Assembly (NCBI GenBank): GCA_040880585.1
Contig: JBBDID010000035.1
Location: 289,391 to 353,390, forward strand
Length of the DNA stretch: 64,000 nucleotides
DNA from: Paracrocinitomix sp040880585
Lineage (GTDB): Bacteria; Bacteroidota; Bacteroidia; Flavobacteriales_D; Crocinitomicaceae
Direction: 5' to 3'
How positions within the stretch are numbered: position 1 is the stretch's first letter; the number at the start of each line of letters is the position of its first letter. The notes beneath the pieces are model-generated. The model was not told where the DNA came from and ran no database searches. It saw nothing but the letters and a program-made list of their open reading frames with translations. Shown here piece by piece: positions 44,555-52,817 of the stretch. A program made the translations under genes and the position numbers.

Positions 44555-45433
44555 ATGTTTTGTTTTAAAGCGAAAATAGTATTCATGAGCTTACTGCTGA
44601 TTTCCGGGGCATACGGGCAGAACTATTCGTATAAGAAAAAGTTTGGCACACAAAAGAACGGATTGTACGTTTACTGGGGATATAATCGCTCCATTTACAC
44701 AAAAAGCGATATTAATTTTGTAGGGCCACAGTATAATTTCACGCTGGAAAAAGCGGCGGCAAAGGATCGACCCAGTAATGAATTGTCAGACTATTTCAAT
44801 CCCAGTAAATTTTCGGTTCCACAGTTTAATGCAAGAATTGGTTGGTACTACAAATTCCGTTGGGATATCTCAATTGGCTATGACCACATGAAATACGTGA
44901 TGCGTGACTGGCAATACCTGAGGATTAACGGCGTCATTGAAGGCACTGATAACAGTACCTTGAGCGGAGTATACACCAATAGTGACGGAGAACATTTAAT
45001 TCGCCCGGATGATTTACACTATGAGAATTCGCACGGCTTGAATTATATCTCATTTCAGTTGAATAACACCGCTCCCTTATACAAAACAAACAACAAGAAA
45101 TTTGCCATTCAAAGACGATTAGGTGGTGGTTTTGGTCCGGTTTTAACACAAACTGATTTTGTGTGGGATGGGGACAGCTATCAATCGGGATATAAGTTTG
45201 GGGGTTATGGCATTTCCCTACACGCCGGTCTTCGTTTTGATTTTTTCAATCGCTTTTTCTTGCAAAACAATTTTGCAAGCGGCCTTATTCATTTGCCCAA
45301 AAACAGAACCATTGATCGGCAAGATCACTTTGCAAAGCACAAATTTGTGTATGCCTCCTGGGAAATAGTGGGGGGTGTGCTTTTCTATCTGCGCACCAAA
45401 AATGGCTGTGACACCTGTCCGGATTGGCATTAA
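44555..45433 (+). CDS. Putative outer-membrane beta-barrel protein
   Basis: A 292-residue protein with a signal peptide (MFCFKAKIVFMSLLLISGAYG, cleavage near residue 21). The mature part alternates aromatic and polar residues in amphipathic strands (GWYYKFRWDISIGYDHMKYVM, FGGYGISLHAGLRFDFF), the usual look of an outer-membrane barrel. I cannot name its family. The end carries two cysteines (CDTCPDWH). An ATG at 44585 (residue 11) would also give a signal peptide. It is monocistronic. Confidence 0.6.
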   Translation: MFCFKAKIVFMSLLLISGAYGQNYSYKKKFGTQKNGLYVYWGYNRSIYTKSDINFVGPQYNFTLEKAAAKDRPSNELSDYFNPSKFSVPQFNARIGWYYKFRWDISIGYDHMKYVMRDWQYLRINGVIEGTDNSTLSGVYTNSDGEHLIRPDDLHYENSHGLNYISFQLNNTAPLYKTNNKKFAIQRRLGGGFGPVLTQTDFVWDGDSYQSGYKFGGYGISLHAGLRFDFFNRFFLQNNFASGLIHLPKNRTIDRQDHFAKHKFVYASWEIVGGVLFYLRTKNGCDTCPDWH

Positions 45434-45576
45434 GGGATGGATTTTTTGGCCGCCACCGCACGTAAGCTTGAATAGCGCTACACTGAGTGCGTATCTCGAG
45501 TAGTCGAATTCATTTTCGGTGTTTAAGCGTCTAGCGTTAAAGTCTAACCTACGTTATAACTTAATCTAAACGTTTA

Positions 45577-45597
45577 AACCCTAAATCGATTAGGGTT
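45577..45597. promoter_or_regulatory. Inverted repeat upstream of the 505-residue protein gene
   Basis: Perfect arms AACCCTAA and TTAGGGTT with a 5-base centre (ATCGA), 16 bases before the sigma-54-like element. The size and symmetry suit a dimeric regulator; no binding protein can be named. Confidence 0.5.
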
Positions 45598-45612
45598 AAT
45601 ACTTGCTGTTCT

Positions 45613-45627
45613 TGGAATGATTCTTGC
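45613..45627 (+). promoter_or_regulatory. Possible sigma-54 (RpoN) promoter
   Basis: TTGGAATGATTCTTGC has the GG and GC dinucleotides at exactly 10 bases apart and TTGC at the -12 part, matching the sigma-54 layout. The -24 part differs from TGGCAC at two positions. No TAnnTTTG box is seen in the same region. The predicted start site is near 45639, 15 bases before the ATG. Confidence 0.4.
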
Positions 45628-45653
45628 CTAAACTAGGACTAAACCTGTTTATT

Positions 45654-47171
45654 ATGACCGCGAGAATCAATTGGTATTTTACCGTACTTGTATTGTTAAT
45701 GTGTTATTATATACCTAACAATGAATTAACTGAAGAAAATCGTTCTAATTATTCAGGAGAAACTGAAGAAGAAGTTACCCCGGTTTTGGAAGACATGATA
45801 ATCAAACCTAAACTTCTGGCTAAGAAAGAAGTTGTGTTATCTGGGACAATTAATGAATCCGAACCTGAAGAGGAATCAGATCCGTTTACAGAAACTTCTA
45901 TATCCTGGGAAATGGCGATCAAAGATTCAATTGCTCCCAGAGCTGAAACTTTTCGATTAGATACGAAAAAAGATAACCTTCTCGAATGCAAACAGGGAAC
46001 AAAAGTACATATTCCAAAAGGAGCGTTTACAGGAAATGATGTTAAAGTGGAGATTAAAGAATATTACTCTAGAGCAGAGTTGCTATCTGCTGATCTTTCT
46101 ACAGTATCGAATAATGAATTATTAGAGTCAGGTGGAACAGTTTACATAGAAGCCAAAGATGGTGACACAAGCTTGGAGTTGAATGAGAATAAAGAGCTCA
46201 CAGTGTATTTTCCAAAAAAGACATCCGGAGAAATGTCTACATTTTACGGAGAACGGACAGAAGACGGTATTATGAACTGGACGGAAGACATCAGTGAAAA
46301 ATCACAGAAAACTAAAGTTGAAAAAAAGGATCAATCAGGGGTTTATCTTGAGCTATTGGATGGGCGAGGTTTCTTCAGAAAAAAGAAAAAATGGTTAATG
46401 GGGGATGGCAAGAGCTACGTTTTTGATTATTTTAATCGCAATTACAATGACCTTAATCGCAAAGAATACCTTGATGTATGTCTTTCAAAATACCGGGATG
46501 ATCCAAAATACATGATCGTATATAGAGAATTAAAACGCGCCAATGTTCAAATCTCTTCCGACGGAAAGATCCAAAAGATTAAATTTCATGAATATATGTA
46601 TTTTGAAGACAAGGTTAACTCCTTTATGAATGATATGCCTCCTGTTAATTATGAAAGCATGAGACCGGATGAATTTGGGAAGGTGGAAGTGAAATTTTAC
46701 GTTACAAGTTATTCTCAGACATGGGAATATAGAAACAGTTTGCTGGTCAAAAATTCGGATAAAAAGGATGCTGTTATCGATAAATTTTCAGACACAGACA
46801 TGGATTATTTTGTTTTGGATTCAAAAAGGACGGGATGGATCAATTGTGACAGAATTTATGGAGTTGATGAACGAATAGACCTGATGGTTAACAACGAGAA
46901 GAGCCTAAACGCCAGATACTATTTGTTTTTTGAGGGTTTTAATGGCATGGTCTGTGGAAAAGTACTTGAGCAAGGTAGTACGGGTTATTTTAGAATGGTT
47001 CCCAAAGGCGAAAAGGTAAAACTGCTAGCCATTTCAATGAATACAACGATTCCAATGTTGGCGGTTAAAGAAGTGGAAGTTGACGAAAAGTATTTGGAAA
47101 AATCCGGTTATTTGGAAATGTCTGGTTTTAAACCTTTCAGCGTAAATGAACTCAGCGAGGCACTAAATTAA
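45654..47171 (+). CDS. Large envelope protein with ZU5/IP-x-AF-type domain
   Basis: A 505-residue protein with one N-terminal hydrophobic segment (MTARINWYFTVLVLLMCYYIP) that could be a signal anchor; the cysteine is not in a convincing lipobox. Residues of about 100-205 follow a scheme common in uncharacterised Bacteroidota surface proteins (GTKVHIPKGAFTGNDVKVEI, LLESGGTVYIEAKDGDTSLE, ELTVYFPK), probably a ZU5-like fold. The remaining 300 residues have no named domain. The start at 45654 is preferred over an upstream TTG at 45624 that lies inside the sigma-54-like element. It may be controlled by the sites at 45577-45627. Confidence 0.6.
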   Translation: MTARINWYFTVLVLLMCYYIPNNELTEENRSNYSGETEEEVTPVLEDMIIKPKLLAKKEVVLSGTINESEPEEESDPFTETSISWEMAIKDSIAPRAETFRLDTKKDNLLECKQGTKVHIPKGAFTGNDVKVEIKEYYSRAELLSADLSTVSNNELLESGGTVYIEAKDGDTSLELNENKELTVYFPKKTSGEMSTFYGERTEDGIMNWTEDISEKSQKTKVEKKDQSGVYLELLDGRGFFRKKKKWLMGDGKSYVFDYFNRNYNDLNRKEYLDVCLSKYRDDPKYMIVYRELKRANVQISSDGKIQKIKFHEYMYFEDKVNSFMNDMPPVNYESMRPDEFGKVEVKFYVTSYSQTWEYRNSLLVKNSDKKDAVIDKFSDTDMDYFVLDSKRTGWINCDRIYGVDERIDLMVNNEKSLNARYYLFFEGFNGMVCGKVLEQGSTGYFRMVPKGEKVKLLAISMNTTIPMLAVKEVEVDEKYLEKSGYLEMSGFKPFSVNELSEALN

Positions 47172-47202
47172 TTTCTTCTGAATAATTAGATTAATTTTCT
47201 TT

Positions 47203-48420
47203 TTAATGAGCAAGCCAATAAGTGGGGTTAATGTTTGAAACCTTTCCCTGATTATCCACTGTTCTGATTTCAAAGTGAGCCACAGAGTTTCCACCGTTAA
47301 TCAATAATGCGCCGATCTCTTGCCGGGTATCTACTTTGTCCCCGCTTGTTACATAGGTTTCTTGCAGATTAGAATAAATAGTACGATAATTACCATGTTT
47401 AATGATGACCGCTTTTCCCGCTCCCGGGATGACCAAAACAGCGGTGACTTCTCCTTTGTACACCGCCCTTACCGCCGAACCTCTTACCGTGGTAATATCT
47501 ACCCCATTATTATAGGTAAACACATTGGCATAAACTGCATGCGCTTGTTTTCCAAATCCTTTGGTAATCTCACCTTTCACCGGCCAGGGTAATCGCCCTT
47601 TGTTTGCTTCAAAACTTGCATTATTCAATTTAATCTCTTTGGTATCTTCTGCTGTGAGTGGTTTTTCATTTTGCTTTTTCTGTTCCTCTTTGAACTCCTT
47701 ATTCAGGGCTGCATTTATCGCATCTTGTATTTGCTGTGCCTTTTTTCTCTGCTCTGTAAGTTCATTGCGTAACTCTTGTTCTTTTCCCTGTAGCTCACCA
47801 ATGGTTTTCTTTTGCTTTTCCCGGTCTTGCACATACTTGCTTTGCTCCCGCACTTTCGTTTCCGCCAATCGCTTTTTCTCTGATTTTCTAGCTTCCAGTT
47901 CTGCCAGTTTCGCCTCTAACTCTGCTTTACTTTGTTGTATTTTTCGGATTTGATCTTCTCTGTATTTTTGAAGTTGCTGTAGATACTCCATGCGTTTATT
48001 GGCCTGATTAAACGATTCTGAACTCAATATAAAGATGAGAGAAGCTTGCGAACTTCGCATTTTATAGGCTTGTTGGATCATCTTTCTGTACTGCTCTTTA
48101 TGGTTGAGAATCTCCTTTTCCAAATGAAGAATCTCTATTTGCATATCGGTAATTTCAGCATCCAAATGACTGAGTTGTATATCCAAGTTATTCAACAGAT
48201 CGTTTCGGTATTGGATTTTGCGATCTAATAAGTTCAAGTGTTCTGTCAGACTGGTCTGATTCTCTTTTGTGCTTTCCAGTAATTTCTCAGTAAATTCAAT
48301 TTTTTTGAGTAATTCTTCCCGATTTTTCTTCAGCCGGTCACTCTCTTTTTGTTGAGAAAACCCAACAAGACTTACCATCAAGACGAGAACACAGATTATA
48401 TGCTTACTGACATTTTTCAT
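47203..48420 (-). CDS. EnvC-like activator with coiled coil and degenerate LytM (M23) domain
   Basis: A 405-residue periplasmic protein: signal peptide (to about residue 22), long coiled coil (25-250) and an M23/LytM domain (about 280-400). The zinc site is incomplete. The first histidine before GVDI is Asn (NNGVDI), and the HLH motif reads VAH (NSVAHFEI); only the Asp and the last His remain. As in E. coli EnvC, such domains do not cut peptidoglycan but activate amidases during cell separation. The start overlaps the DUF4292 gene's end by 17 bp, and it is the last gene of the envelope cluster. Confidence 0.85.
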   Translation of the reverse strand: MKNVSKHIICVLVLMVSLVGFSQQKESDRLKKNREELLKKIEFTEKLLESTKENQTSLTEHLNLLDRKIQYRNDLLNNLDIQLSHLDAEITDMQIEILHLEKEILNHKEQYRKMIQQAYKMRSSQASLIFILSSESFNQANKRMEYLQQLQKYREDQIRKIQQSKAELEAKLAELEARKSEKKRLAETKVREQSKYVQDREKQKKTIGELQGKEQELRNELTEQRKKAQQIQDAINAALNKEFKEEQKKQNEKPLTAEDTKEIKLNNASFEANKGRLPWPVKGEITKGFGKQAHAVYANVFTYNNGVDITTVRGSAVRAVYKGEVTAVLVIPGAGKAVIIKHGNYRTIYSNLQETYVTSGDKVDTRQEIGALLINGGNSVAHFEIRTVDNQGKVSNINPTYWLAH

Positions 48421-49231
48421 AGCTATCCGGAATCCCTAATCGGATTACTTTTTCTTCATTAAGATCAGGCGTGTTGTAATCTAGTTTGATAAAAACAGAA
48501 TCAATTGGTGTATCAATACGGATATTGGTAAGTTGTGGAAAATCCACTCCCTGAACATCTTGTCTTTTTTCAAAATCGATCATCATATCCGTTCCGTTTA
48601 AAGGTGATCGGATTCTGATTTTTGCCACCTTTAAATTATCGCAATGCAACATATATTCTATATAAACCTCTTCCATTTCTTCCGGATCTAATTCCATTGC
48701 CTCTAAGCGTTGAAACGCTTTTTTATCATGAGAAGCGACTTTATAGTATTGCTCATCTTTTACCGGGTACAACTGTTCAATTGTATTTACTGCCACCGGT
48801 TGACCTAATATTAAGGCTTGCAAAAATTCGTAGGTCACCTCTGTCCCAAGCATCTTTTTTAAAAAGGTATATCCTTCTATCTGGTAACACTTTTTAAGTC
48901 GATTGGTAAACCCTACACTATCCTGATCAACCAGGTAAGCGGCGCCCATGATTCCGGCAACTTTAATGCTGCCAGAAAATGCTGAATCCGGTTTCATTTT
49001 CACTGTTGCCTTAAATGAGTTTGATTTTTTACTGTCTTTTACATCAATGGAAATTTTTGTGTACAGGAAATCAAAATCATTGACGAGCTTTTTATTGAGG
49101 ATGGTAGTTAGCTCTTCCACCGGTTTTTTTCGACAATCTGCTGAACCGCCCACTTTAGCAGTATCGCAAGCAAATAGCAGCACAGAAATGGCAATGGTCA
49201 AAGCAAAATGAATTCTCAGGCTATTCAGCAT
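48404..49231 (-). CDS. DUF4292 family lipoprotein
   Basis: A 275-residue lipoprotein (signal to ISVLLFACDTA). The mature part has the DUF4292 pattern (SFKATVKMKPDSAFSGSIKV, GIMGAAYLVDQDSVGF, LQALILGQPV), a LolA/LolB-like half-barrel family of Bacteroidota that may carry lipid; this is an analogy. It overlaps the TPR gene by 11 bp and the EnvC-like gene by 17 bp, so the three are translated together. Confidence 0.85.
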   Translation of the reverse strand: MLNSLRIHFALTIAISVLLFACDTAKVGGSADCRKKPVEELTTILNKKLVNDFDFLYTKISIDVKDSKKSNSFKATVKMKPDSAFSGSIKVAGIMGAAYLVDQDSVGFTNRLKKCYQIEGYTFLKKMLGTEVTYEFLQALILGQPVAVNTIEQLYPVKDEQYYKVASHDKKAFQRLEAMELDPEEMEEVYIEYMLHCDNLKVAKIRIRSPLNGTDMMIDFEKRQDVQGVDFPQLTNIRIDTPIDSVFIKLDYNTPDLNEEKVIRLGIPDSYEKCQ

Positions 49232-50954
49232 AGTATTTTTTATCTGTTATTTTTTTGATCAACCTTTCGGTATACGCACCAAAATTGCGGGCTTTTTTCC
49301 AATTTTCCAGTGCCTCCTCTTCTTTACCCAGTAAAAACAAGACATCTCCAAGGTGTTCTAAAATTTCAGCATTTTGGGGTTCGTAAATCAAGGCGTTTTC
49401 AAAGTACTTTTTAGCTTGTTCGTATCGCTTTAATTCAAAATAAATCAACCCTTTTACATCCAGAAAAAAAGCGTTTGTCGGTGCTTCATCCAAAGCTTTA
49501 TTTGCCACCTCCATGGCCTTTTCTTCATTACCTTCTTCAATATAGCAAAGGGCTTGCGAACGATAGATATTTCCGTTATAAACATCCGTCTTTTTAGCCA
49601 ATTCAAAATACTTTTGTGCTTCCTTGTAATTTTTTTGTTCCCATTCCATCATGCCCAATTGATGTTCAAATTCACCGGTGAGTTCATGATCATCAATCAC
49701 CAGTCCTTTTCCGTAATACAACCATTCTTCAGCCTGTTCAAAATGTGCTGTTTCATAGGCCGCAATTCCTGCCAGCAAATAAATAGTCGGTTGCGCCGGA
49801 AAAAGTTCCAGTGCCTTGTTGCCATTTTCATACATTTTTTTGTAGTCATCAACCTGGTACTGTAGATGCAACAAGCGTTGCCAGCTATCAAAAGAATCGG
49901 GATTTATTTCCACTACTTTTTGATATTGATCAATGGCCTTCATGGGTTGATTTTGCTGTTGCAAAAAGTAACCGTACTGTGCATGAAGGGTATCATTTTG
50001 TGCTTCCTCATTGTAGATGATTCGATACAATTCGCTTACACCTTCTTCTATTCTTTTTGCTTCCTCATTGTCTTCAAAAGCATAGCGTTGCAAGCCGCTA
50101 ATCAATGCCACTTTTCTACCCAATGTCACTTCCGGCTGTTCAAATCCAATTTCCAAATGATAAAAACATTGGTCAAGATCCTCATTTCTAAGTCTGATAT
50201 CTGCCAGAATAAGGTGAATTTCTCCATTTTTGGGAGCGATATTTAAGGCTTCTTTTGCCACTTGCTCTGCTTTTCCCAATTGATTGGTTCTCAAGAAATA
50301 ATCTGCGATTACCAAACGATTTTCTAAGTTGGTCGGAGAATCAGCAATTAACTCATCCAATTCTTTTTGAGCAGATTCTTTATCGTCCATCTCTAAATAC
50401 ATATCGTGCTTTGTTAAGCTGAGCTGAGGATTTTTCCCCGTTTCAATTTCTATTTCATTCAATAAGTCAATTGCTTTTTTGTATTGTTGTGAATAGATCA
50501 GTGCTTCAGCATATTTGAATTTCACCTCCAAATTTTGTTCATCATCTATTCCCTGCACAAAGTATTCGGCACTTTTGTGGTAATTCCCAACATCAAAGTA
50601 CATATTGGCCAGTTTCAATATGTACCAACGATTTTCTTTGTCTAATTCATAGGCTGAATTGGCGTGCATGAGTGCCTTATCCTGATTCCCCAATCTTTCG
50701 TACAAATCTGACAGCGCAAAATGAGCGGCGTCACTTTCAGCATTTACCGACAAGCATTTTTCAAAAAGACTGGCCGCCAGATCGTAGTTTCCTTTCATCT
50801 TTTCCTGTATCGCTTGATGAAAATAACTTTTGTATTGATCTTTGGTATTTAACCTTTTCTCAGAACCTGTAGTATCTTTTGCTCCTTTACAAGCAGATAA
50901 ACCCATGCTTACAACTGCGGTTAGAAAGAGTAATATGATAGTTGTCTTTTTCAA
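49221..50954 (-). CDS. TPR lipoprotein of the envelope cluster
   Basis: A 577-residue lipoprotein made almost entirely of tetratricopeptide repeats (about 13-15 in residues 30-560), a protein-protein scaffold. The signal peptide is MKKTTIILLFLTAVVSMGLSAC (acylated Cys22). I place the start at the TTG at 50954, two bases after the stop of the nucleotidyltransferase gene, because it gives a classical lipoprotein signal. A TTG at 50981 adds nine residues inside the previous gene, and no ATG is available. It should sit on the periplasmic side of a membrane and may organise the cluster's other products. Confidence 0.8.
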   Translation of the reverse strand: MKKTTIILLFLTAVVSMGLSACKGAKDTTGSEKRLNTKDQYKSYFHQAIQEKMKGNYDLAASLFEKCLSVNAESDAAHFALSDLYERLGNQDKALMHANSAYELDKENRWYILKLANMYFDVGNYHKSAEYFVQGIDDEQNLEVKFKYAEALIYSQQYKKAIDLLNEIEIETGKNPQLSLTKHDMYLEMDDKESAQKELDELIADSPTNLENRLVIADYFLRTNQLGKAEQVAKEALNIAPKNGEIHLILADIRLRNEDLDQCFYHLEIGFEQPEVTLGRKVALISGLQRYAFEDNEEAKRIEEGVSELYRIIYNEEAQNDTLHAQYGYFLQQQNQPMKAIDQYQKVVEINPDSFDSWQRLLHLQYQVDDYKKMYENGNKALELFPAQPTIYLLAGIAAYETAHFEQAEEWLYYGKGLVIDDHELTGEFEHQLGMMEWEQKNYKEAQKYFELAKKTDVYNGNIYRSQALCYIEEGNEEKAMEVANKALDEAPTNAFFLDVKGLIYFELKRYEQAKKYFENALIYEPQNAEILEHLGDVLFLLGKEEEALENWKKARNFGAYTERLIKKITDKKYYAE

Positions 50955-50955
50955 A

Positions 50956-51957
50956 TTAATCCATTGTTGTATAATCTCCAATACTTATATCTTTTGCTGA
51001 ACTCAGTAGTTGAACGTGATTGCCTATCATGGAGTTTTTCAGATTGGCATTTTTGATCACGGTATTTTTCTGAATGATTGAGTTCACAATTACTGAATTT
51101 TTAATTCTACTTTCTGTTCCCACTGATACATAAGGGCCAATGACTGAGTTTTCAATTTGTACACCCGGCCCCAAATAGCAAGGTGGAATGACCGTGGCAT
51201 TGACTATTTTTGCGGTTTCGGAAATGAGGTTTTTGTCTTTGTCAAACTCCAGTACCCGTTGGTTGGTGTGAACTGTAACTTCTTTATTGCCACAGTCCAA
51301 CCATTCTTCCACTTTTCCCGGTTTAAATCGGGTTCCTTTCTCTGTCAGTCGCTTCAATGCGTCCGGCAATTGATATTCCCCCCCCTTTATGACTTCATTA
51401 TCGATCAGGTAGTGTAACTCTTCCCGCAATTTCTCAGCGGCTTTAAAATAATAAATTCCAATCATGGCCAAATCGGATACAAATTCCTTTGGTTTTTCGA
51501 TAAAATCAGTAATTATTCCTTCCTTATTTACCTTGACAACCCCAAAAGCTGATGGATCATCAATTTGCTTTACCCAAAGTATCCCATCCGCATCCGGACT
51601 CATGGTAAAATCAGCTCTAAACAAAGTGTCAGCAAAAGCCACTACTACCGGCCCGTCAAGCATTTCTTCAGCGCAAAGTACAGCATGAGCTGTTCCCAGT
51701 GCCTCTTTCTGATAATAGATTTTTCCGACAGCGCCCAGTGAGTGGGCTACCTCAATCAATTCGTCTTCCACTTCTTTCCCAAAATCACCAATCACAAAAC
51801 CAATTTCGGTAATGGCCTCTGCGCTGGTTTTTGCGATATCTTCCACCAAGCGGTGAACAATGGGTTTGCCTCCTACCGGGACCAATGGCTTTGGAACGGT
51901 TAATGTATGTGGTCTGAGGCGGCTTCCTCTTCCCGCCATGGGTACAACTATTTTCAT
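50956..51957 (-). CDS. Sugar-1-phosphate nucleotidyltransferase
   Basis: A 333-residue enzyme that activates a sugar phosphate with NTP. The signature AGRGSRLRPHTLTVPKPLVPV is complete, with the catalytic residues (Arg and Lys) and the D of VVVAFADTLF. The last 80 residues are left-handed beta-helix hexapeptides (ENSVIGPYVSVGTESRIKNS), as in RmlA-long and GlmU-like enzymes. Nucleotide and sugar cannot be fixed; glucose-1-phosphate thymidylyltransferase type is the best guess. It stands between dut (with a repeat in between) and the TPR lipoprotein gene. Confidence 0.87.
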   Translation of the reverse strand: MKIVVPMAGRGSRLRPHTLTVPKPLVPVGGKPIVHRLVEDIAKTSAEAITEIGFVIGDFGKEVEDELIEVAHSLGAVGKIYYQKEALGTAHAVLCAEEMLDGPVVVAFADTLFRADFTMSPDADGILWVKQIDDPSAFGVVKVNKEGIITDFIEKPKEFVSDLAMIGIYYFKAAEKLREELHYLIDNEVIKGGEYQLPDALKRLTEKGTRFKPGKVEEWLDCGNKEVTVHTNQRVLEFDKDKNLISETAKIVNATVIPPCYLGPGVQIENSVIGPYVSVGTESRIKNSVIVNSIIQKNTVIKNANLKNSMIGNHVQLLSSAKDISIGDYTTMD

Positions 51958-51959
51958 TC

Positions 51960-52170
51960 TTATTTTCTTTTTTGAATATCGAATGTCGAACGCTGAATGT
52001 TGAAGTCACTTCGTCATTCGCTAATCGATATTCCTTGTTCGTTATTCATTTCTTTTTTTGAACGCTGAATGTCGAACGCTGAATGTTGAATGTTGAAGTA
52101 GTTTCTTGCTCACTTCGTAATTCGACATTCGTTAATCGATATTCCTTATTCGTTATTCATTTCTTTTTTT
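51960..52170 (-). repeat. Dispersed repeat of the GAATGTTGAATGTCGAACGC type, double copy
   Basis: Two tandem, similar halves of about 100 bp, each with GAACGCTGAATGTTGAA and AATCGATATTCCTT motifs and ending in CGTTATTCATTTCTTTTTTT. On the opposite strand it matches the element at 804-910, which reads GGAATATCGATTAACGAATT. It separates dut from the nucleotidyltransferase gene; no promoter box is obvious inside it. Confidence 0.8.
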
Positions 52171-52172
52171 TC

Positions 52173-52613
52173 TTATTTAGCTCCCGTACTTCCAAATCCT
52201 CCTGCACCTCTTGATGTTTCTGATAATACTTCTGTTTCAACAAAATCAGCTTGTTCACACTTTGCTACCACCAATTGTGCAATGCGTTCGCCATCTTCTA
52301 CCACAAAATCTTCATGTGAAAGATTCACCAAAACCACTCCAATTTCTCCCCTGTAATCCGCATCAATTGTTCCCGGAGAATTCAATACCGTAATTCCTTT
52401 TTTGAATGCCAAACCGCTTCTGGGCCTTACCTGCGCTTCATAACCGACCGGAATCGCCATAAAGATGCCTGTTTTTACCAATGCTCTTTCTAAAGGCTTT
52501 AAGGTAATCGGTTCATCCATGTTTGCTCTTAAATCTACTCCGGCTGAAAGTGGTGTTTCATACTTAGGTAAAGCGTGTTTTGATTGGTTAATCACTTCTA
52601 TCTTCATCTCCAT
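52173..52613 (-). CDS. dut: dUTP diphosphatase
   Basis: A 146-residue trimer-forming enzyme that hydrolyses dUTP to dUMP and pyrophosphate. All five motifs are visible: AGVDLRAN, RSGLAFKKGI, GTIDADYRGEI, GERIAQLVV and RGAGGFGSTG. The start ATG is at 52613; ATG at 52607 is possible and gives a two-residue shorter form. It lies downstream of the flippase gene and upstream of the repeat at 51960-52170, in an order common in Bacteroidota. Confidence 0.96.
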   Translation of the reverse strand: MEMKIEVINQSKHALPKYETPLSAGVDLRANMDEPITLKPLERALVKTGIFMAIPVGYEAQVRPRSGLAFKKGITVLNSPGTIDADYRGEIGVVLVNLSHEDFVVEDGERIAQLVVAKCEQADFVETEVLSETSRGAGGFGSTGAK

Positions 52614-52817
52614 TTCATTTATATTGGTGTACTTTACTGAATACCAAAATTACTGAAATTAACCACTTTTGCGATAGATTATTGTGGGAGATGTTCACAA
52701 CGGATTTTTATTAGTGGAGAAGGTGTTATTTATGTATTCAATGATTTTATTATGCTTCTCCTTTGTGGGGAAGGAGAAAATGTCGATAGGAAAGGGGTGA
52801 GTTAATGGTGAAAGAAG

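Noticed and set aside
47203..48420. Active M23 metallopeptidase
   Set aside because: Two key zinc-site positions are replaced, so an activator role is more likely.
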